Shown here: in pieces, positions 25,453 through 33,718 of the stretch
Layout: each line of letters begins with the position of its first letter
How positions within the stretch are numbered: position 1 is the stretch's first letter
NCBI RefSeq assembly: GCF_007004665.1
Contig: NZ_ML660052.1
Coordinates: 124,001-188,000, forward strand
Length of the DNA stretch: 64,000 bases
DNA from: Denitrobaculum tricleocarpae
Lineage (GTDB): Bacteria > Pseudomonadota > Alphaproteobacteria > Kiloniellales > Kiloniellaceae
Direction of reading: 5' to 3'
Made by a program: the position numbers and the translations under genes
Notes under the pieces: generated by a model
Told to the model about the DNA's origin: nothing
What the model saw: only the letters and a program-made list of their open reading frames with translations
Database searches by the model: none

Positions 25453-25642
25453 ACCGCAATGCTAGCGCGTGATTTTCTGTGGGGCAATCGGCAATCAACA
25501 TACCACTGTACTGCAAGCGCTGTTCGGGGTGGGATGACTTGCCCGAGTGGCGCATAATCTGCGTTGGAATATACCTGTTCGCGAACTCCGGGCACAAAAC
25601 CGGGAACGGACAGGGTGATGGTTTTGGGAAGGTAACGACGCA

Positions 25643-27172
25643 ATGCGGCGGATCCACGAAATGTTGGACCAATGGCTCACGCAAAGACCGAAGGAGCAGG
25701 CCTGCATCGACTTCGACGGCCGGACATTGACCTACGAAGGCTTCGGCGAAGCGGTTTCGGATGCCGCCGACCTGCTTCGGTCTGCCGGGGTGGGGCCGGG
25801 CGACCGGGTGACGCTCGTCTCGGAGAATTCGGTGGCTTCTGCGGCGATGGTTCTGGCCTGCAGCCGCCTGGATGCCTGGGTGAATCCGCTCAACGCGCGC
25901 ATGACCGACAATGAGATCGGCCGGATCCTTGCTCATTGTCAGCCTCGCGTCATGATTTTTACACACAAAGCTTCCGATGCGGCCGCCCGCCATGCGGAAC
26001 GGTACGGGGCACATGAATCGGCGCCGGCGGCCTTCGGACAGGTCATGTTCTGCGAATTTCCTGAGGTTGCGGCGGAGCCGGTCTTTGAAGCTGCGGAGCA
26101 GCAGGTGGCTGCGTTGCTTTACACGACCGGAACGACAGGCGATCCTAAAGGTGTGATGTTGAGCCATCGCAACCTGCTTTACATGGCCGAGGCCTCAACG
26201 ACTGTGCGCGGCCTGAGCGCCGGGGAATATCTCTACTGCGTTTTGCCTATGACGCATGTCTTCGCCTTTGCGTCCGCATTTCTGGCCTCGATCTATTCCG
26301 GCGCGATGATCCGCTATGTGGCGCGTTTTGTGCCTGCGGATGTGCTCGCTGCTTACGCCGAGGGCGTCGTCGTGATGCAGGGCGTGCCCGCAATGTACGC
26401 GCAGTTGCTGAAGTACTGCGCCGATCACGACATTACCGAGCCGAAAGCCCCGAAACTGCGGTATCTCTCCGCCGGCGGCGCGCCTCTGGATCTGGACTGG
26501 AAGCGCAAGATCGAGCGGTTTTTCGGCCTGACGCTGCACAACGGCTATGGCATGACGGAAACCTCGCCCGGGATCTCCGCGACCGTGCCCGGCTATGAGC
26601 GCAATGATGACAGCTGTGGCCCGCCCCTGCCGGGATTGGATGTCCGCATGGTCCCGCCGCCTGGCCACGACGAACTGCGCGATAGCGTTGGCGAGATTGT
26701 GGTCAAAGGGCCCAACGTGATGATGGGCTACTACAAGAATCCGGAAGCAACCGCAAAAGTCCTCGACGCCGAGGGCTACCTGCACACCGGAGATCTGGGA
26801 CGTTTCGACGAGAATGGTTGGATCTATGTCGTGGGACGCTGCAAAGAGCTGATTATCCGCTCCGGCTTCAACGTCTATCCGCCTGAGGTCGAGACGGCGC
26901 TCAACTCCTTTCCCGGCGTCGTACAGTCCGCCGTTGTGGGCGAACGCCTGAAAGACGGCAATGAGGATGTCATTGCATTTGTCGAAATCCGTCCAGCTGC
27001 AAATGTGACCGAAGAGGCCTTGAGGCAGCATGTGAAGGACCGGCTTGCGCCCTACAAGGTTCCCTCGCGTATGGTCCTGACTGAAAAACTACCGGCCGCC
27101 GGAACCGGCAAGATCCTGAAGCACAAGTTGCTGGAACACTTTGCTCATTCCAAAGAGGAACTGGCGAGCTGA
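25643..27172 (+). CDS. AMP-forming acyl-CoA ligase (acyl-CoA synthetase)
   Basis: This 509-residue ANL-superfamily enzyme activates a carboxylic acid with ATP and CoA. The P-loop is LLYTTGTTGDPKGVMLSH (about residues 155-172), then YGMTETSPG, the hinge region YLHTGDLGRFDENGWIYVVG with RCKELIIRSGFNVYPPEVE, and the catalytic lysine region GTGKILKHKL near the end. GGGAAGG lies about 10 bases before the ATG; a second ATG is six codons downstream. It diverges from the TRAP operon and is followed after 51 bases by a thiolase, so import, activation and thiolysis genes are together. Medium- or long-chain fatty or aromatic acids are possible; the substrate is not shown. Confidence 0.88.
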   Translation: MRRIHEMLDQWLTQRPKEQACIDFDGRTLTYEGFGEAVSDAADLLRSAGVGPGDRVTLVSENSVASAAMVLACSRLDAWVNPLNARMTDNEIGRILAHCQPRVMIFTHKASDAAARHAERYGAHESAPAAFGQVMFCEFPEVAAEPVFEAAEQQVAALLYTTGTTGDPKGVMLSHRNLLYMAEASTTVRGLSAGEYLYCVLPMTHVFAFASAFLASIYSGAMIRYVARFVPADVLAAYAEGVVVMQGVPAMYAQLLKYCADHDITEPKAPKLRYLSAGGAPLDLDWKRKIERFFGLTLHNGYGMTETSPGISATVPGYERNDDSCGPPLPGLDVRMVPPPGHDELRDSVGEIVVKGPNVMMGYYKNPEATAKVLDAEGYLHTGDLGRFDENGWIYVVGRCKELIIRSGFNVYPPEVETALNSFPGVVQSAVVGERLKDGNEDVIAFVEIRPAANVTEEALRQHVKDRLAPYKVPSRMVLTEKLPAAGTGKILKHKLLEHFAHSKEELAS

Positions 27173-27223
27173 ACCGACCACCGAACCATTTTCAATCCAC
27201 CGGAAAACCTGGAATTTTCAACA

Positions 27224-28426
27224 ATGCTCGATGCTTATATCTACGATGGTTTGCGCACTCCCTTTGGCCGTCACAGCGGCGTCCTTGCGCCTGTCAGGCC
27301 CGACGATCTGCTCGGTTATGTGATCCGGCAGGTCGTGGAGCGCGCGCCCTTCGCCAAGGAAGACTACGAGGATGTTGTCGTAGGTTGTGTCTGCCAATCC
27401 GGTGAAGACAGCCGCAATGTGGGGCGCTTTGCGGGTCTTCTGGCGGGACTGCCGGTCGAGACCGGCGGTTTGACGGTAAACCGCCTTTGCGGCTCGGGCA
27501 TGTCGGCGGTGCTCGATGTGGCGCGCTCGATCACCCTGAAGGAGGCGGACCTTTATATCGCCGGCGGTACCGAGAGCATGAGCCGGGCGCCGCTGGTCAT
27601 GGGCAAGTCGGAAGCGCCCTATCAGCGGACCTTCGAGATGTACGACAGCGCGATCGGCAGCCGCTTTCCGAACAAGAAGATCGCGGCGGAATTCGGGATC
27701 GAGTCCATGCCGGAAACCGCCGACAACATAGACAAAGACTATGAGATCGGCCGGGAAGCTTCGGACGTCTTTGCCTACGGCTCCCAGCAGAAGTTCGAAG
27801 CCGCCCGGGCGGCGGGCTTCTTCGAGGAAGAAATCTGTGCCACCGAAGTGCCGCAGGGCCGCAAGAAACCGCCCTTGAGCGTGGCGGCGGATGAACATCC
27901 GCGCCCCGATACCAGCCTGGAAAAAATGGCGTCTCTGCGGCCGCTCTTCGAGGGCGGTGTGGTGACGGCCGCCAACGCTTCCGGCATCAACGATGGGGCC
28001 GGTGCCTTGATCGTCGGCTCGCGCGCCGCCGGTGAAAAGGCCGGCGTCGCGCCGCGCGGGCGCGTGCTTTCCGGTGCCATTGCCGGTGTGCCGCCACGCA
28101 TCATGGGGGTCGGTCCCGCCTACGCCATTCCCAAAGCGCTGGCACGGGCCGGGCTTGAGATGAAGGATATGGATCTCATTGAAATCAATGAGGCTTTTGC
28201 GACTCAGGTGCTCGGCTGCTGCAAGATTCTGGGCCTGGATGCGGAGGATCCTCGTCTCAACCCCAACGGCGGCGCAATTGCCGTCGGCCATCCGCTGGGG
28301 GCTTCGGGTGCGCGCATTGTGCTGACCGGCCTGCGTCAGCTTGAGCGGACCGGAGGCCGGTATGGCCTGCTCTCCATGTGCATCGGTGCCGGGCAGGGCA
28401 TCGCCATGGTGATCGAACGGGTATAG
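27224..28426 (+). CDS. Acetyl-CoA acyltransferase (thiolase)
   Basis: This 400-residue thiolase cleaves a 3-oxoacyl-CoA with CoA. The nucleophile is C89 ([11 protein letters not shown]), with H356 ([10 protein letters not shown]) and C386 (CIGAGQGIA) as the other catalytic residues. [11 protein letters not shown] matches the usual NEAFA motif. The sequence looks closest to degradative thiolases of the PcaF/PaaJ/FadA group. It follows the acyl-CoA ligase gene and would do the last step for the beta-oxidation operon on the other strand at 30.3-37.0 kb, which has no thiolase of its own. Confidence 0.9.
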   Translation: MLDAYIYDGLRTPFGRHSGVLAPVRPDDLLGYVIRQVVERAPFAKEDYEDVVVGCVCQSGEDSRNVGRFAGLLAGLPVETGGLTVNRLCGSGMSAVLDVARSITLKEADLYIAGGTESMSRAPLVMGKSEAPYQRTFEMYDSAIGSRFPNKKIAAEFGIESMPETADNIDKDYEIGREASDVFAYGSQQKFEAARAAGFFEEEICATEVPQGRKKPPLSVAADEHPRPDTSLEKMASLRPLFEGGVVTAANASGINDGAGALIVGSRAAGEKAGVAPRGRVLSGAIAGVPPRIMGVGPAYAIPKALARAGLEMKDMDLIEINEAFATQVLGCCKILGLDAEDPRLNPNGGAIAVGHPLGASGARIVLTGLRQLERTGGRYGLLSMCIGAGQGIAMVIERV

Positions 28427-28442
28427 GTTTCAGTTCCTTAGA

Positions 28443-28491
28443 GATCCGGCCGGTCAGAATACGATTCGATTTATTGCTGGCCGACCGGATC
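28443..28491. terminator. Imperfect hairpin between convergent thiolase and RNase T2 genes
   Basis: GATCCGGCCGGTCAG (28443-28457) pairs with CTGGCCGACCGGATC (28477-28491) at 13 of 15 positions across a 19-base loop containing TTTATT. It covers the last codons of the RNase T2 gene and the short convergent gap, so it may end transcription from both sides. Confidence 0.4.
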
Positions 28492-29454
28492 CACGATCCC
28501 GCCGCTGCAGCCCGGCGCGGTTCTCTCGCCTGCCTGCAAGGCGTCGGCGAAGCTTATGGGTTCCGCGAGCGGACCGCCCAGATAAATCTTCAGTTCCGTG
28601 ATGAGCCGGCGGTCGCCGTCATCCCTGCAGGTCACCTGCACGCGCGTGCCGCTGCCGGGTCCGAACGCTGTCTCAAAAGCCGCGCGGATGGCCTTCGCGG
28701 AAACGTTTTGACCGACATTTGCCACAAATAGTTTCTGTACCTCCGAAGAGTTGAGCTGCGCCATCATGCGCAGTGAGTCCCGATAGTAAGTCTCCGGATC
28801 GCTCGAATAGCAGGTGCCGTGTTTCACCCATTCATGACGATGGAGGAACGACGCGGTTCCGGGCATAACTTTTTTCAGCTCGTTCCGCGTCGAGGCTTCC
28901 AGGTCGAGCAGGGGCAGCCAGTCCCAGCGCCGGTCCTTGTCGTCCCGTTTCATGCGCGCGCTGACATCGCAGTAGACATTCTCGCGCGGCTGCGGCCAGA
29001 GGCCGTGGAGTGCAAAGTGGGATGCGTCGAAGCGGTCGTTATGCTGGCTTTTGCATTCCCGCTGCCGTGGGCGGGCTTCGCAGAAGGCCGGTTGCCAGGA
29101 GACGGCCAGCAACAGCGGCGTTGCGGGCGCAGCGATCTCATCCTCGTTGCTCGGTTCACCCGGACCGGCCCGCACGACATGGACGCCGCAGTCGATCCTG
29201 ACCCATCTGTCGCTGTTACCGCTTTCACCCAGGCGGACCTGATAGTGGCTGGGGTTGTCCGCCCGGTTCTGACCCCGCAGAACATAAGCCCGTCCCGGCT
29301 CCAGCTCCTGGCCGCTGGATCCCCGCAGGGACTTGGAGGCGATGCAGGCCTCCTTAGCGATCAACCAGCCTTCCAGCTTTACGGACGCCCAGGCACAGTC
29401 GTTGAAGGTGGCGAGCGCTGCGGTGAGACTTGCGAGAAGAGTAATCCGCTTCAT
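28471..29454 (-). CDS. Secreted ribonuclease T2 family protein
   Basis: This 327-residue protein has a signal peptide (MKRITLLASLTAALATF; cleavage near AWA, residue 23) and the RNase T2 fold, which cuts RNA to 3'-phosphate ends via 2',3'-cyclic intermediates. Catalytic segment I is FALHGLWPQ with H150, and segment II is HEWVKHGTC with E208 and H212, so it should be active. Several cysteines (C125, C134, C162, C215 and others) suggest disulfides and a periplasmic or extracellular place. Residues about 25-95 form an extra beta-rich N-terminal part before the nuclease domain, which I do not recognise. No neighbour gives a pathway; scavenging of external RNA is a reasonable guess. Confidence 0.9.
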   Translation of the reverse strand: MKRITLLASLTAALATFNDCAWASVKLEGWLIAKEACIASKSLRGSSGQELEPGRAYVLRGQNRADNPSHYQVRLGESGNSDRWVRIDCGVHVVRAGPGEPSNEDEIAAPATPLLLAVSWQPAFCEARPRQRECKSQHNDRFDASHFALHGLWPQPRENVYCDVSARMKRDDKDRRWDWLPLLDLEASTRNELKKVMPGTASFLHRHEWVKHGTCYSSDPETYYRDSLRMMAQLNSSEVQKLFVANVGQNVSAKAIRAAFETAFGPGSGTRVQVTCRDDGDRRLITELKIYLGGPLAEPISFADALQAGERTAPGCSGGIVDPVGQQ

Positions 29455-29522
29455 CCGGTTTCCTGTGCGTCACGGCTGCTGTTCAAAACAGCCATATCAC
29501 ATTTGGCGGATGTCCGTGGAAC

Positions 29523-30239
29523 TCATCCTATGGTCGGCGGTGGCGGAAAGCGGAAGTGGCCGGTGATGCGGTTGGAGAAGAGCATGTCGTTGCGGCGGGT
29601 GCCGAAGCCTGCGTTGTGGATGATCAGCGGGCGCTTGCCGTCCGGGCTGGCATGGGCGCTGACGATGGCGATGTGGACCCGGTTGTTTGGGAAGACATAA
29701 GTCACAATGTCGCCGGGCAAATAGTCTTCCGGTTTCTTCGACTTTTGGCGAGCGGCGCCCTGGCGGGTGAAGTAGGTCGCGAGATTAGGGACGCGCCGGT
29801 GATCGATGTTCCGGTCCGGGCCTTTGAGATTCCAGAGTTTCGGATAGGCACTGAAGTCGCTGCGCATGTCCTCGTGCACCAGGCGTTGCAGGTCCAGGGC
29901 GAAGGCGTCGCGGTAGGCGCGGATGATCACGTCGGTGCAGACGCCGCGCTCGATGGGAATGTCGCCGCTGGGATAAGCGATGCGCACATAGGCCGGGTCG
30001 TAGCTGACGGTTCTGCCGATCTGGGTTTCGGCAGCGGTGACCAGTTGGCTGTTCCAGGCGTCGGGTTCTGGCAGTGGCGCAGCCGCATAGGGTTCCGGCG
30101 GACCGGCGAGCGCCTGTTTCAGTTCCGCCTGCACCAGAGGGGCGGCGCGACCGATGCTTTTGCGTTCCAGAAAGGCCCAGCCCGAGAGCGCGGCGAGGCT
30201 CAATCCGCCAGCGAGTACGCTGCGTCGTTTGATTCCCAT
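29523..30239 (-). CDS. DUF1287 family exported protein
   Basis: This 238-residue protein resembles the DUF1287 (YijF) family. The N-terminus KRRSVLAGGLSLAALSGWAF looks like a twin-arginine-type or ordinary signal. The mature part has AAETQIGRTVSYDPAYVRIA and GVCTDVIIRAYRDAF, DYLPGDIVTYVFPNN, RVHIAIVS and IHNAGFGT. The spaced Cys (GVCTD) and His (RVHIAIV) resemble NlpC/P60-like cysteine peptidases or amidases, so a cell-wall role is possible; this is inference. The family function is unknown. It is 68 bases upstream of RNase T2 on the same strand and may share its transcript. Confidence 0.8.
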   Translation of the reverse strand: MGIKRRSVLAGGLSLAALSGWAFLERKSIGRAAPLVQAELKQALAGPPEPYAAAPLPEPDAWNSQLVTAAETQIGRTVSYDPAYVRIAYPSGDIPIERGVCTDVIIRAYRDAFALDLQRLVHEDMRSDFSAYPKLWNLKGPDRNIDHRRVPNLATYFTRQGAARQKSKKPEDYLPGDIVTYVFPNNRVHIAIVSAHASPDGKRPLIIHNAGFGTRRNDMLFSNRITGHFRFPPPPTIG

Positions 30240-30316
30240 GGGGCGGGAGTGTCGTCAGGAATTAAGGCCCAACTGTGGAGCCATTAGGGCAATTTGCGGA
30301 AGGATTTTCCGGCGTT

Positions 30317-31324
30317 CTAACCTGCCGAGATCGAGTTCAGCCTTGAAGAGGCCTTGCGCATTTCCTGCTCGAAGCGGCGCACGATATCCGCCAGGGGTTC
30401 GATGGCATCGGCGAAGACCACCGACTGTCCGACCGAAAGCAGGCCACGCTTGCAATCGCCGGTCTCGTAAGCTTGTTTGCCGATCTTGCCAGACACATAA
30501 GGAATCAGATCCTGGATCGTGACCTCGTCCTGTTCCGCCTCGATCTTCGCGACGATCTCGGTGGTCTCGTTGCGCAGGGCCCGCACGGTGTTGCGTACGG
30601 ACTGCATGATCATAGTGGTGTCGCGTTCGCTGGCGTCGATCAGGCGCTGCTTGTAGCCTTCGTGCGCCCATATTTCCTTGGCGATGGTAAAGCGGGTGCC
30701 GACGACCACGCCCGCCGCGCCCATGGCGAGCGCCGCGATCACCTGTGTTCCGGTGCCGACCCCGCCGCCGATCAGGTAGGGGATTTCGATCTGCTCGTCG
30801 GCCATGGCGCTCTGCACGAAGCTGCCGATGACGTCCAGACCCGGATGGCCGCCGCATTCCGCGCCGACGATGGAAACTGCATCCACGCCGACCGATTGTG
30901 CCTTGGCGGCGTAGCGTACCGCCGGAACCTTGTGGAGGACGACGACACCGGCGGCCTTCAGGGGCGGCAGATAGGGCTCCGGGTTGCGGCCCGACGTCTC
31001 GACGAACCGCACGCCCTCCCCGACGATCAGATCGAAGATCTCGTTGGTCCGCTCGCCCTGCACCAGCTTGGGCAGCATGGAGACGTTGACTCCAAAGGGC
31101 GCGCCGTCGCAGAGATCCCGGCACTTGCGGATCTCATCGCGCAGAGATGCGATGTCTGGGAAGCTGGCGGCGGTGATGAAACCGATGATTCCGGCCCGGC
31201 CCGCCGCCGAAACATAGTCGGCGTTGGCGAGCCATTGCAGACCGCCCGCGACGATGGGCAGGCGGATGCCGAAGAGCTCCGTGGCTGCGGTTTTGTAGGT
31301 CAGGGGGAGCGTGCTGTCCGGCAT
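30317..31324 (-). CDS. Nitronate monooxygenase-like FMN oxidoreductase
   Basis: This 335-residue TIM-barrel flavoprotein is of the nitronate monooxygenase/2-nitropropane dioxygenase family. It shows LPIVAGGLQWLANADYVSAA, GAECGGHPGLD and the phosphate-binding GGGVGTGTQVIAALAMGAAG followed by VVVGTRF. Annotated members oxidise nitronates, but many family members, including enoyl reductases and cyclic-ketone dehydrogenases, act in catabolic pathways. It is the last gene of a six-gene beta-oxidation operon; its ATG overlaps the stop of the enoyl-CoA hydratase gene by one base. A reductase or oxygenase step on a CoA ester is thus as likely as nitronate removal. Confidence 0.85.
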   Translation of the reverse strand: MPDSTLPLTYKTAATELFGIRLPIVAGGLQWLANADYVSAAGRAGIIGFITAASFPDIASLRDEIRKCRDLCDGAPFGVNVSMLPKLVQGERTNEIFDLIVGEGVRFVETSGRNPEPYLPPLKAAGVVVLHKVPAVRYAAKAQSVGVDAVSIVGAECGGHPGLDVIGSFVQSAMADEQIEIPYLIGGGVGTGTQVIAALAMGAAGVVVGTRFTIAKEIWAHEGYKQRLIDASERDTTMIMQSVRNTVRALRNETTEIVAKIEAEQDEVTIQDLIPYVSGKIGKQAYETGDCKRGLLSVGQSVVFADAIEPLADIVRRFEQEMRKASSRLNSISAG

Positions 31325-32127
31325 CAGGTGGGGTCTCCAGCCTCGTCGTCCGCCATTGGGCGAAAGCGGGGCTTGCGTTTTTCCAGAAAGGCGGCGATGC
31401 CCTCGGCGCCTTCGGCGGTGCCGAAGGAGGCGGCCATGGATTGGGCTTCTAGTTCGAGCTGCTCGTCCAGCGTTGTTGTCGCGCCGCTGTCGACCAGGTG
31501 TTTGATTCGCGCCATGGCGCCCTCCGGCCCCTGCGCGAGCCGCTGAGCAATGGCGGTGGCTTCGTCGACCGCCTGGCCCGTCTCCACGATCCGGTTGATG
31601 GTGCCCAGATCATAAAGCCGTTGCACGCCGACCCGGTCACCTGTCAGGCAAAGCTCGCTGACCAGTTGGCGCGGCAGGCTGCGCGACAGGAAGGCGGTTG
31701 CGCCACCATCCGGTGTCAGGCCGATCTTGACGTAGGCAACGGAGAAGTATGCGTCGCGCGCGGCGACGACCATGTCACAGGCCAGGGCCATGGAAACACC
31801 GGCGCCGGCCGCGCCACCCTCGATGGCGGCGACAATGGGTTTCGGGCAGGCGCGCATGGCGGTGATCAGACTGTGCAGCTTGTCGATGCCCTGGCGCCGC
31901 TCGCTCTCCTTCATGGTCGTGCGTTCCTTGAGCACGGTCAGATTGCCACCGGAGCAGAAGAAATCTCCGGCGCCGGTTAAAACAATGGCGGCAACGGAGG
32001 TGTCCCCACCCGCGTCTTCGAGCAGCTCGCGGAAACCCCTGTAGAACTCCGGTGTCAGGGCATTGCGTGTGCCCGGGTCGCTGTTGACGACGATGAGGAC
32101 CGCGCCCTCTTTCCTGGTTTCGATCAT
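31324..32127 (-). CDS. Enoyl-CoA hydratase/isomerase family protein
   Basis: This 267-residue crotonase-fold protein contains the oxyanion-hole segments DFFCSGGNLTVL and IEGGAAGAGVSMALACDMVV, and KIGLTPDGGATAFLSRSLPR. In the second catalytic segment, where hydratases often have a GxxPxGG motif with Glu, it reads GLTPDGGAT, with Asp near the usual acid position; this is more like PaaG-type isomerases. It would hydrate or isomerise an unsaturated acyl-CoA. The ATG at 32127 gives a normal N-terminus; the frame extends 19 codons upstream into the thioesterase gene. It lies 7 bases after that gene and overlaps the monooxygenase gene by one base. Confidence 0.86.
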   Translation of the reverse strand: MIETRKEGAVLIVVNSDPGTRNALTPEFYRGFRELLEDAGGDTSVAAIVLTGAGDFFCSGGNLTVLKERTTMKESERRQGIDKLHSLITAMRACPKPIVAAIEGGAAGAGVSMALACDMVVAARDAYFSVAYVKIGLTPDGGATAFLSRSLPRQLVSELCLTGDRVGVQRLYDLGTINRIVETGQAVDEATAIAQRLAQGPEGAMARIKHLVDSGATTTLDEQLELEAQSMAASFGTAEGAEGIAAFLEKRKPRFRPMADDEAGDPT

Positions 32128-32134
32128 GCCGTTT

Positions 32135-32566
32135 CTACTTCGAGCGTTTGAAGACACCGGTTGCCGTGGCGATGAGGCGGTCATCCTCGCTGCGCACCTC
32201 CGCCTCGCAAAAGAGTGTCTTGTAACCGCCGCCTGTTACGCGCCCGGTGGCACGGATGGTGCCTTCGGCGACCGGGGCGATGAAGTTTGTGGTCAGCGAC
32301 ATGGTGACGAAGGGAATGCCCGCGTCTTCGGCGGCGTGGCGGCTGCAGGCATAGCCGCAGGCGGAGTCCATCACGGTCACGATGATGCCGCCATGCAGAA
32401 CCTCGCGCCGGTTGCGGTGCTGCGGTCCGATGGTCAGCAGAACATCGGTGTGCTCGGGATAAACCCGTGCCATGTAACCCATGGATTCCTGTGCGCCGGT
32501 GTCGTTCTGGAAAATGAGCGCGCCGTCAGCATCGCGCCGCCCGTGACTTTTGTTTTCGCTGGTCAT
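32135..32566 (-). CDS. Hotdog-fold acyl-CoA thioesterase (PaaI family)
   Basis: This 143-residue hotdog protein has the PaaI-type motif REVLHGGIIVTVMDSACGYA, with the conserved HGG and a downstream Asp, and SLTTNFIAPVAEGTIRATGR. It would release CoA from an acyl-CoA, freeing CoA from dead-end intermediates of the pathway. It sits between an acyl-CoA dehydrogenase gene (12 bases upstream) and the enoyl-CoA hydratase gene (7 bases downstream). Confidence 0.86.
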   Translation of the reverse strand: MTSENKSHGRRDADGALIFQNDTGAQESMGYMARVYPEHTDVLLTIGPQHRNRREVLHGGIIVTVMDSACGYACSRHAAEDAGIPFVTMSLTTNFIAPVAEGTIRATGRVTGGGYKTLFCEAEVRSEDDRLIATATGVFKRSK

Positions 32567-32578
32567 GAAGTCTGGGCT

Positions 32579-33715
32579 TTACGAAGCTTGAGAGAGCGCC
32601 GCAAAACGCTCCAGATGATGATCTGCATCGCCGAAGAGATGATCGATCATGGTCAGGCGTTTGGCGAAGTGAGGCAGGGCGTACTCCCAGGTCATACCGA
32701 TGCCGCCGTGCATCTGAATGGATTCCTCGGCGACCAGGCGGGCTGAGCGTCCGACCAGGTTCTTGGCGGCACTGAGGGCGGCCTCCCGCGTGGCGCGGTC
32801 CTCTTTCATGCGTCCGGCAGCCAGAATCGTTGCCGAGCGCGCCTGCTCGATCTCCAGGCACATTTCGACCATGCGGTGCTGCAGAACCTGAAACTTGCCG
32901 AGCGGCACACCGAACTGTTTGCGGGTCTGCAGGAACTCCAGGGTCATGTCCTTGGCGACATCCATGGCGCCCAAAGCCTCGGCGCAAACTGCCAGGATGC
33001 CGCGACCGATAGCTTCCTCGATCACCGGGAAGGCCTTGCCCAACTCACCAATGACTGCGTCCTCGCCGACCGCCACGTCCTCGAGAGTGATTTCCGCTGC
33101 CCGTCCGCCGTCGACCGTTGCATAGCCGCGCCGGGAAATGCCTTTTGCATCCGTGTCGATCAGGAACAGCGTCAGGCCGTCCTCGTCGTCATCGGTGCCG
33201 CTCGTCCGGGCTGAAACGATGATTTTATCCGCTGCATCCCCGTTCAGGACCACGGCTTTTTGCCCATCCAAGACCCAATCGCCATTGGTCCTTTCCGCCT
33301 GGCAAGTGATGTCCGAAAGGCTGTAGCGGCTTTGCGGTTCGCCGTGGGCGAAAGCCAGCAGCAACTCGCCGGAGATAACCTTCTCCAACAGACCCTTCTG
33401 ACTGTCGGAACCCGCTTCGGCCAGGATGCCCGCGCCCAGAACGGCTGTCGGCAGCACCGGCTCGACCACGATGGCGCGGCCGAGCTCTTCCATCACGGTC
33501 ATAACGTCAAAGCCTTCGCCGCCGAAGCCGCCGACCTCTTCCGGCAGCATGGCGCCGATCAGGCCCAATTCGGCCATCTGGGCCCAGAGCTCCCGGCTGA
33601 AGCCCTGTTCGGATCCGGCGATCTCGTTGCGGGTTTCGAAGCCGTAGCGGTCCTGAAGAAAGCGCGAGAGGCTTTCTTTCAGCATGCGGCGGTCGTCAGT
33701 GAGGTTAAAGTCCAT
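32579..33715 (-). CDS. Acyl-CoA dehydrogenase, subunit lacking the usual catalytic glutamate
   Basis: This 378-residue flavoprotein has the acyl-CoA dehydrogenase fold, with LGLIGAMLPEEVGGFGGEGF, VLDGQKAVVLNG, TRKQFGVPLGKFQVLQHRM and IQMHGGIGMTWEYALPHFAK. Neither of the two known base positions holds Glu: the helix-G segment reads EEAIGRGILAVCAEAL, and the C-terminal YxGT-type segment is replaced by LFGDADHHLERF. It is thus unlikely to be active alone. It is encoded three bases after a second acyl-CoA dehydrogenase that keeps a helix-G Glu. Such pairs form alpha2beta2 heterotetramers in steroid side-chain degradation, and I infer the same here. Confidence 0.87.
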   Translation of the reverse strand: MDFNLTDDRRMLKESLSRFLQDRYGFETRNEIAGSEQGFSRELWAQMAELGLIGAMLPEEVGGFGGEGFDVMTVMEELGRAIVVEPVLPTAVLGAGILAEAGSDSQKGLLEKVISGELLLAFAHGEPQSRYSLSDITCQAERTNGDWVLDGQKAVVLNGDAADKIIVSARTSGTDDDEDGLTLFLIDTDAKGISRRGYATVDGGRAAEITLEDVAVGEDAVIGELGKAFPVIEEAIGRGILAVCAEALGAMDVAKDMTLEFLQTRKQFGVPLGKFQVLQHRMVEMCLEIEQARSATILAAGRMKEDRATREAALSAAKNLVGRSARLVAEESIQMHGGIGMTWEYALPHFAKRLTMIDHLFGDADHHLERFAALSQAS

Positions 33716-33718
33716 GGA

